This document shows, one piece after another, positions 58,801-64,000 of a stretch of 64,000 bases of DNA. How positions within the stretch are numbered: the stretch's first letter is position 1; each line of letters opens with the position of its first letter. Source of the stretch: Enoplolaimus lenunculus (taxonomy: Eukaryota; Nematoda; Enoplea; Enoplida; Thoracostomopsidae); the NCBI GenBank assembly GCA_030248215.1, contig JASANG010002962.1, positions 1 through 64,000 on the forward strand, read 5' to 3'. A program made the position numbers and the translations under genes. Under the pieces are notes generated by a model. The model worked only from the letters and a program-made list of their open reading frames with translations, was not told the origin of the DNA and ran no database searches.

Positions 58801-59284
58801 GTCCTCAGTTTCGTTCACAAGATCACAAATCTCCAAATTTAAACTCCAGTTTTCGCCAGTTTGCGTTGATTCCGTTGCTTGCTCTAAACAATGCATGAAA
58901 AAGATAAAGCAAAATACGTGTTCCACATAAGAAAATTAGGGTTTCATTCACACTTATTCAGAGTTAAGGAAATGTAGAGATTTGCATCCCTGCAGTCATA
59001 AATCTATACCTATGAATTCCCTTGAACTGGAACCTATCTCGAGTAACACAAATATGTAAGCGTTGTTTAAAATAACTATATATCTCTTAACCTTCACAGC
59101 AGACAAGTTTCGATTGATTAACGTTTATTCGCGCTGCACGCTTTGGTTAAAAGCATGTATCTTTAGTTATGCTCATGAAAATATAATGTATACATATGCG
59201 ATACTTACCAATCTTACATCCAATTGGTGTGGAAAATGGACTTCCCTGAAAAAATCCGGTTACTGCTTCAACGCCTTTGTTCAT
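46696..59284 (-). CDS. TOM1-family endosomal adaptor (VHS-GAT protein), 14 exons
   Basis: Adaptor of the TOM1/TOM1L2 type. In known members the VHS domain and GAT domain sit on endosomes, bind ubiquitinated cargo, Tollip and clathrin, and the C-terminus binds myosin VI. Coding exons, high to low: 59,284-59,209; 58,883-58,799; 58,287-58,203; 57,712-57,566; 55,323-55,189; 54,121-53,882; 52,862-52,785; 52,289-52,174; 51,606-51,423; 50,632-50,578; 49,523-49,424; 48,977-48,927; 48,235-48,175; 46,871-46,696. Joined, these give about 529 residues (human TOM1 is 492). VHS spans about 10-155, with [14 protein letters not shown] and [15 protein letters not shown] spans about 215-305, with [11 protein letters not shown] and [10 protein letters not shown] clathrin-box-like LIDFG lies at 337, an EWL motif near 446, and an acidic/Leu tail [10 protein letters not shown] at the end. 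All phases match except the exon at 52,785 (see there). Confidence 0.96.
47709..47880 (+). repeat. C-family GC-rich relic in TOM1 intron 13
   Basis: GCGCCGTCCGTCACCCGTAC start, CGTGAGTAATTCGCG middle and a complementary GTAACGGACGGCGC end. Same words as the palindrome C element, but without array expansion. Confidence 0.75.
48175..48235 (-). CDS. TOM1-family exon 13
   Basis: [20 protein letters not shown] plus one base. The join gives SSN-EFDPLA, matching the TSEEFDKFLEE context of human TOM1. Confidence 0.82.
48927..48977 (-). CDS. TOM1-family exon 12 (myosin VI-binding-like motif)
   Basis: 17 codons, [17 protein letters not shown], aligning to MEDIEQWLSTDV, the stretch of TOM1 implicated in myosin VI binding. 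Donor AAT/GTAAGC. Confidence 0.87.
49424..49523 (-). CDS. TOM1-family exon 11
   Basis: Ends [17 protein letters not shown], resembling LAGALDARQQSTGAIPV of human TOM1. Donor CCT/GTAAGT. Confidence 0.87.
49530..50570. other. TOM1 intron 10, nothing else recognised
   Basis: Apart from a GGTTGCACCCTG E-type end near 49,815, I see no exon or classified repeat. Confidence 0.5.
50578..50632 (-). CDS. TOM1-family exon 10
   Basis: 17 full codons, [17 protein letters not shown], joined in phase to both neighbours. Low conservation; supported by phase and splice sites. Confidence 0.75.
51423..51606 (-). CDS. TOM1-family exon 9 (clathrin-box region)
   Basis: Ser/Asn-rich with [11 protein letters not shown] (clathrin-box-like) and a final [10 protein letters not shown], matching LSSQLAGMNLG of human TOM1. 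Phase 1 donor. Confidence 0.92.
51680..51855. repeat. Fold-back in TOM1 intron 8
   Basis: Facing ACTACCGTATG and TAGTAGTTACTACTATG blocks with GGTAGTA words between. Probably a worn MITE. Confidence 0.5.
52174..52289 (-). CDS. TOM1-family exon 8 (GAT end)
   Basis: [20 protein letters not shown], aligning to [20 protein letters not shown]. Donor AAG/GTGAGT, phase 0. Confidence 0.93.
52785..52862 (-). CDS. TOM1-family exon 7 (GAT), frame to be checked
   Basis: Codes [20 protein letters not shown], aligning to [20 protein letters not shown]. By my count the exon is 78 bases, but the next exon needs 79 to stay in frame (expected ...[13 protein letters not shown]). Either one base is missing near 52,800, or I misread the run there. 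The other 13 exons fit exactly. Confidence 0.85.
53205..53545. repeat. E-like relics in TOM1 intron 6
   Basis: AATCAGGACGCAACCAGATAT, CCAGAACCG and CGGATATTAACCGG words. The ends are unclear. Confidence 0.5.
53882..54121 (-). CDS. TOM1-family exon 6 (linker and GAT start)
   Basis: 80 codons. A Ser-rich linker, then [20 protein letters not shown] and [10 protein letters not shown], matching [20 protein letters not shown]...MLTELVP of human TOM1. Confidence 0.95.
55189..55323 (-). CDS. TOM1-family exon 5 (VHS end)
   Basis: 45 codons, [20 protein letters not shown] through [14 protein letters not shown] to ITPAR. Compare human [20 protein letters not shown]. Phase 0 at both ends. Confidence 0.95.
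55780..57207 (-). mobile_element. 5'-truncated LINE (Jockey-like) in TOM1 intron 4
   Basis: Flanked by a 13-bp duplication, ATATTTTTAGTAT (55,767-55,779 and 57,208-57,220). On the minus strand it enters inside the reverse transcriptase ([18 protein letters not shown]) and runs through [17 protein letters not shown] and the catalytic YADD to a C-terminal Cys/His block ([18 protein letters not shown]). It ends in an ATC-repeat tail. The frame is open except for one in-frame TAA at 56,504-56,506, between SRSILS and the CCPVW block. It matches Jockey-type elements by motif. Same strand as the host gene. Confidence 0.92.
57564..57565 (-). other. GC splice donor
   Basis: Intron 4 begins CAG/GCATAG. 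The phase-0 join from LIQ to SWADAF in the next exon is fixed by the family alignment, so the donor must lie here. GC-AG introns are a known minor class. Confidence 0.8.
57566..57712 (-). CDS. TOM1-family exon 4 (VHS core)
   Basis: 49 codons starting [20 protein letters not shown] and ending VLGLIQ. The TCVKNCG block is the VHS signature. The donor reads CAG/GC, not GT. Confidence 0.95.
58203..58287 (-). CDS. TOM1-family exon 3 (VHS)
   Basis: Codes [20 protein letters not shown] then TIIVYTLT, matching PKDALRAVKKRIVGNKNF. Donor ACA/GTAAGT, phase 0. Confidence 0.93.
58799..58883 (-). CDS. TOM1-family exon 2 (VHS helices 1-2)
   Basis: Follows TTTAG. Codes [20 protein letters not shown], aligning to [20 protein letters not shown] of human TOM1. 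Donor GG/GTGCAT. Confidence 0.92.
59209..59284 (-). CDS. TOM1-family exon 1 (start codon)
   Basis: ATG at 59,284. Codes [15 protein letters not shown], matching the conserved GNPFSSPVGQRI start of TOM1 proteins, and ends phase 1 at G/GTAAGT. The leader between the gene start and ATG is not defined; a CCAG lies about 14 bases upstream. Confidence 0.9.
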
Positions 59285-59459
59285 CTCACGTAGTGGATCT
59301 GGATGTATACATATATATGTGTGTGTTTTTTAATTAAATTTAGATTAGTTTCGACCTATCGAAAAATTTATCGCAGTTTCCAATTAAAGACTTTAGTGAT
59401 TCCGTTCGAAACAGTATAATCGAGCATAAATAAATATATTTTAATATCGGGATTCAGAA

Positions 59460-59830
59460 GATGAATTTATGATCTGTTAAAACGTGCTGAAATTTGCAGC
59501 TGCAAGATTTCATCAAAAATTCAACTTGCAGCTGCAATTTATTCTTGGTGAACATACTCAAGCAGGAATTTTTTCAAATGTATGAATGCCGTTGTATGTC
59601 GAATTAATCTTTGACAATTGGTCGGATTACATAAAACATTGGTTATATTTGACATTTATTGCAGTCGCCTGCAGCTATCATATAACTTCACCTCGAGATT
59701 CATAGCTGAAACGCCATTTCTTTGCAAATATTTGCGACTACAAATTAATTTCGAGTTCTCATTGCAAAACCTTGTTCGTGTGAACAGGGCTTGACTTGCA
59801 GCTGCAAATATTTGCAAAGAAACACCATTT
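59460..59830. repeat. H-like relic upstream of the TOM1-family gene
   Basis: CAGCTGCAAGATTTC, CTTGCAGCTGCAA and GTGTGAACAGGGCTTGAC words, matching H interiors and ends. It lies about 200-550 bp upstream of the start codon. Confidence 0.5.
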
Positions 59831-59839
59831 TCACTCAAA

Positions 59840-61194
59840 ATCTTGACATGAACCTATACAACTAATTTGCAGACGACTGCAATAAATATCAAACGTACCT
59901 ATATATTATCAAAACCAATGATTAATTCAACTTGCCAGGTTATTCATACGAACGAATTACTTCCTTGCATATATTTATGATCATAAATAAATTGCAACTA
60001 ATACTTGTAAGCTTCAGCGGAAAGAAATATTTGCGCTTAAAGAAAGTTTTACTCTAAATTTCTTTCCTCTTAAACGCTTTCAAATATTAAAATTTCGGTT
60101 TAGTGCCTTAGTAAGCTGATATAAAAAGTATTCGTCAAAATCGCCGCAGACTACAGAATATCTAACAAGTTTTATTCCAGTGAATTATTCTTGCTGCGAA
60201 ACTGCAATGCTGTTTTCTACATTCATGTTAGACGTGCAATTGCAATTTATTTCTGCGATTTTTTAACGGGCGAATAGGAGTTTACATTACATGAGGTCAT
60301 AAAAATACTTCACTAGCTACGTTGTTTCGGTTACCACTAACAACTCGTTGGAACACACATGAAAAGGGCAAAATAAGTTGCAGGAGTAAAAACTGAAGTT
60401 TGTAAACTTTGCAACAAGTTGCCCGACCAAATATTACATAAAATCACATACCAGGCTTCTCTAAGGCTATACGGTCGTAATAAAACCTGCTGAGATTGAA
60501 ACACTCCGCCTCAAATCGTTCAACTTGAAAGAAATATTTCGGCCATTAACGACATAGTGATTATTTCTCCTACGGAAACGTAGCAAAACGTTGAGGGCTG
60601 TGGTTGCACACATCTATAACTTTCGTTATACACCGGACTGTGGGCGTATGTTTTTAAAAGGATTTATCATAAGCACATCTTTAAAAACGTGTGGATGTCA
60701 CATTGCCTAATGTGAGATTCCCGCTAAACTGTCCAAAACTTTTTACATAATTTCAGCTGTTTCAATAATAAAATGTTCATTGCATGGGCTTGGATGGCGG
60801 CAACTCCCCATCCTGCAGTTTTCCCAGCCAAAATTATTCTTTAGATTTTTCCTATTAAACCAGCAGAATTCTTTCGCCTTCGAAATTGTCAAGGTCCTGT
60901 CTATATATTGGTTGTTTACTCTAACGCCGACCACCAGATATTCAAACAAAATAGTACAATTCACCCAAAATTAAAAATTTTGAAGGTAGGACATTTGAAT
61001 CAATTTCAACGAACATGTTTGTGGCGGTAAGCGTACACTCACCGCTTGTCTCAGGGTTCACTTGCGACAAGCTGTAAATCAGATCTATACGAAGCGCCTA
61101 ATACCATCAATACCACTTAAAATGTGGTAGTTTATTGGAATTCTCTAGCGGGTGCATTTACGCTGGACATTTGTGTATATTATCTATATGAGAC
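59840..61194. other. No recognised feature
   Basis: AT-rich. A minus-strand frame of 73 codons at 60,743-60,964 has no recognisable domain or start context. Confidence 0.5.
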
Positions 61195-61196
61195 AT

Positions 61197-62440
61197 TTAT
61201 GTGAAGCGTTCCAGCTTTAATTTACAGATAGATGGTGACACCGCAAAAGAGCTGAAACGCTGTCCAAAATACGCATGTGAAGCGTTCAGCTGCAACATAT
61301 AGATAGATGTTGACAACACAAAAGGAACTGGAACGCTGCCCAAATTACGTATGTGATGCAGGGTTCACGTTATAACCGAGACAACTTGGGACACTTTTGT
61401 TCCCATTAAACTATTGGGTAACATTTCATCTGCTTGTACACCAAATCTCGTATTCCAAAACACGTGATTGTCTGCTAACCTCATATATCAGTCACCGTTT
61501 GCACGTGAGTTTCATATGATATTTGCTGTTTTGTCTGTTGACTTGATATACAATATTTAATACTGTCTACAGTGTTACTGCATAGCTAGTGTTTTGTACC
61601 AACAAATATCATATGATACTAGCAGACATTTCAACTTAGTATTATATGATATTCGCAGATGGAGTAAAAACGAGTAGAATTTCATAAAAATACAAAAAAA
61701 TAAATAAATAGCAAAGCAGGAATCGAGCCAAATTCCATATTTAAAATGGCAAATCAGAATCGAGCCAAAATTGTAATTTAAAATAGCCAATCAGGCTCGA
61801 GCCAAATTTGTAATTTAAAATGGCCGATCAGATTCGAGCAAATAGCAGTAACAAACTGACTATGTATAAACTGTTGATTAACAGGAAAAAAAGTATTTTG
61901 TACAGGAGCGCAGCCAGGATTTCGTGTGAGTATAGAGCACGCCTAAATTTTTTCAAGCAAGTGAAGCGAGTAGAATAATTTGCGTAACCTTTGCGCTTTA
62001 ATATTTTACAGCTGGCAAAAGCAAGTTTTTCGAGTTGAAAATTTTGAGGAACTTACATATCTTTCTTATTGTTTATGTACACACCTTTACCTGTGCGTTG
62101 ACAGCGAGTAAACCTAGCGGTGAAACGTAAACCAACGTGATAACATTTACCACTTCAATGGAATATCATATGATAGTCCCCGTTTGTCCATCACAGTATC
62201 GTGTAACATTGTTGTATGTCTCACAGAATGACACTTCTAAAACAGTCCTGCTGAATATCATTTGACATTTCCACAATATTTCAAATATCATGATATTCCC
62301 CTAGTTGTCCCACAGTATCATATGTTGCTCGCGTACTTGTATTTATTGTAAGAAGCGTTCCAGCTTCACATAGATGATGAAAACACAAACGAAGCTGGAA
62401 AGCTGCCCAAAATACGTATCTGAAGCGTTCCAGCTTTAAT
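61197..62440. repeat. Minisatellite (about 65-bp unit) split by an I-type copy
   Basis: Units of the form GAAGCGTTCCAGCTTTAAT...GATAGATG...CTGGAACGCTGCCCAAA occur twice at 61,203-61,355 and again at 62,351-62,440. Between them, from 61,357, lies an I-family MITE start (TGCAGGGTTCACGTTATAAC) and about 1 kb with ATATCATATGATA words. The right I-type end is missing. Confidence 0.6.
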
Positions 62441-62638
62441 ATATAGATATATAATATCGTTCTGTTTTGCTTTCGGTACCGCGCGTCTAAACATTCAAAA
62501 TTTTTTACACAACCATTTTGAAACAAAAGGATCTCTGTTAGCATTAAAATTTGGAAGGGCAACCTGCGGATATGAGTATAATATATAAGAATTTCCAAAT
62601 CACATTATCTAAAACATCCAGATATTTTTTGAGCGAAG

Positions 62639-62667
62639 CGAAACTCCGAGCAAAGCTCGGAGTTTCG
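62639..62667. other. Perfect 13-bp stem hairpin
   Basis: CGAAACTCCGAGC, loop AAA, then GCTCGGAGTTTCG. GCGAAGCG words flank it. It could extrude as a cruciform or fold in RNA. No terminator role is implied in an animal genome. Confidence 0.85.
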
Positions 62668-62710
62668 CGAAGCGTTTTATGTTTTGTACTTGGAGGTCGA
62701 AAGGTCGATG

Positions 62711-62758
62711 TCCGTCCTTCCGTCTGTCCGTCTGTCCGTCCGTCCGTCTGTCCGTCCG
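62711..62758 (+). repeat. TCCG/TCTG tetranucleotide array
   Basis: About twelve copies of TCCG, TTCC or TCTG-type units, 45 bp past the hairpin. The reverse frame gives a spurious DGQTDGRT protein. Confidence 0.85.
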
Positions 62759-62884
62759 AAAAGAATCTCAGGAACGGCTGAACCAATTTTGAAAAACATT
62801 TGTTATTTAAAAGCCAGTTATCCTGGAGTGTTAACCTCGCATTGGGGTTTTAAAATTTTAAGCCGTTTATTAGCTACAGGCTAA

Positions 62885-63160
62885 TTTGCATAATTAATTA
62901 AGCCTAAATTAGGACTTTCCACAATATTTCACTAAATTATTACAGTTATAAGCAATCTAATTTTAGCATTAACGGGTTTTTGGGTGCGAGAATTCTGCGT
63001 ATACCATTTACAAACCTCCAAAACGATAATTGAGCAATTAGCTAACAGATAATTTGCATATTAGCATAGTTTATAAGCCTAAATTAGGACTTTTTACAAT
63101 ATTTCACTAATTATTAGGGCTACAAGCAATCTAATTTCAGCAATAATGGGTTTTCGGGTG
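62885..63160 (+). repeat. Imperfect tandem duplication (offset about 175 bp)
   Basis: AAGCCTAAATTAGGACTTT through CAAGCAATCTAATTT to GGGTTTTTGGGTGCGA occurs at about 62,900-62,991 and again at 63,075-63,160. Confidence 0.75.
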
Positions 63161-63224
63161 CGATTGGTGGGGCCGATGCTCGGGGGGCTCTATCTTAGCA
63201 AACTGAACAAGTTTTGTGAACCAC

Positions 63225-63330
63225 GAAGTTATAGAGATGCGATTGCACGCAAATAACTCACGTACGATAAGGCATAGTGACGGACGGTGACGGACGTCAC
63301 CGGATGCCGCTGGACGCAAAGTGTAAACGC
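63225..63330 (-). repeat. C-family fragment
   Basis: AACTCACGTACGATAAGGC then GTGACGGACGGTGACGGACG. Same block order as the C element lead at 8,262-8,345, on the other strand. Confidence 0.6.
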
Positions 63331-63510
63331 AAACCCAAAGAGTTTTCATAAAAGTTTGTTTGAACTTTTACTATAGTAAAATCGCATAGCTCGCAGGCAT
63401 AAATGTACAACAATTTGTTGACAGACGTTTATAAAGTTTAAACGCTTGTCTGCCGTACTCGATGTAACACGTTAAATACGCGTTTTATATAAACAACTCA
63501 TATCAGTTTT

Positions 63511-63721
63511 GGCCCATGTTAACTTTAAGGAGCATAACAGTAGATTATATAAACGTCTTCTTAAGCCTAAGCCTAAGCGGTGCAAAAATGTGTTGCTAGC
63601 CTAATCCTAAGCTTAAGCCTAAGCCTAAGCCTAAAAGCCTAAGCAAAAAATGTGTAGAATCTAAACCTATTCTTTTATGGACCGATCAGATGCCTGGACG
63701 TCTTTTAAAGTAACATGGGCC
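63511..63721 (+). mobile_element. B-family MITE (first of an adjacent pair)
   Basis: GGCCCATGTTAACTTTAAGG start and AAAGTAACATGGGCC end. CCTAAG array. The left flank gives no matching duplication. Confidence 0.8.
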
Positions 63722-63729
63722 GTTTAAAA

Positions 63730-63878
63730 GGCCAATGTTACTTTTAGGGGCGTAACAGTAAGCGCAAGCCTAAGCCTAAACCTAAATCTAAGCTAAGCAA
63801 AACATGTCACCTAAAATATAACCTTGCTCGTTAGTAGAATCACCAACTACCTGGATGCCCCTTAAAGTAACATGAGTC
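63730..63878 (+). mobile_element. B-family MITE (second of the pair)
   Basis: GGCCAATGTTACTTTTAGG start and AAAGTAACATGAGTC end. Duplication GTTTAAAA (63,722-63,729) versus GTGTAAAA (63,879-63,886). It lies directly against the first copy. Confidence 0.82.
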
Positions 63879-64000
63879 GTGTAAAATTTAAATATTTCAT
63901 TAAAGTCGAAAAAAACTGAAATTTATAACCGTAATCAATGCTTTGGTTTGCAGTGTATACAATTTGTCTTCGACGACCAATATTTCCAAAATAGAAATTT

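Noticed and set aside
60743-60964. 73-codon minus-strand frame upstream of the TOM1-family gene
   Set aside because: No recognisable domain, no splice or start context and no mirrored or repeated copy.
62551-62781. Frames with PSVCPSVRPSV-type repeats
   Set aside because: Translation of the TCCG tetranucleotide array, not a gene.

Overview
The window is AT-rich animal (metazoan) nuclear DNA. It has spliced genes with GT-AG introns, a tRNA-like repeat, non-LTR retrotransposon fragments and very many short terminal-inverted-repeat elements (MITEs). I cannot name the species. The internal TTAGGC-type arrays recall nematode telomere units, but here they sit inside MITEs and are not a telomere. 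Acceptor sites just upstream of three start codons would fit a lineage that uses spliced-leader trans-splicing or 5'-UTR introns.

Layout. (1) About 56-39,095 is a giant inverted repeat: a left arm of about 17.2 kb (56-17,275), a unique spacer of about 5 kb (17,276-22,333) and a right arm of about 16.8 kb (22,334-39,095). Left and right coordinates add to about 39,160 in the outer part and about 39,609 in the inner part. The change is almost entirely due to two tandem arrays that differ in length between the arms. The arms are mostly MITEs, but each carries one copy of an intact-looking gene for a 117-residue secreted protein; the two copies are identical and convergent. The spacer holds a separate two-exon gene for a 75-residue secreted peptide with four cysteines. 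(2) 39,095-46,500 holds a polyglutamine-encoding exon reading toward the palindrome, a tRNA-like repeat, a 5'-truncated LINE fragment and more MITEs. (3) 46,696-59,284 (minus strand) is a complete 14-exon TOM1-family gene (endosomal VHS-GAT adaptor, about 529 residues). One of its introns contains a LINE fragment with a 13-bp target-site duplication, and one intron starts with GC instead of GT. (4) 59,300-64,000 has no recognised gene. It holds repeat relics, a split minisatellite, a perfect hairpin, a TCCG array, a tandem duplication and two B-type MITEs side by side.

Repeat families (my labels). A, B and M: MITEs with 8-bp target duplications (hAT-like) and an internal array of the hexamer CTTAGG. 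E: 8-bp duplications and CAGGG...CCCTG ends. F and G: very self-complementary fold-back elements built from GAGTTGATT or GAGTCAAATT words. H: fold-back with GCCCTATTCACACGTGCAAG ends. I: TAA target duplication (PIF/Harbinger-like). K, L, N, O and P: further short families. C: a GC-rich element with a 21-bp minisatellite. Nested insertions with clean duplications give a relative chronology.

Most likely new biology: the palindrome, with identical inward-facing secreted-protein genes around a spacer gene for a second small secreted peptide. An assembly artefact must be ruled out first, because a 139-base stretch without a single C lies exactly at the left arm/spacer junction.
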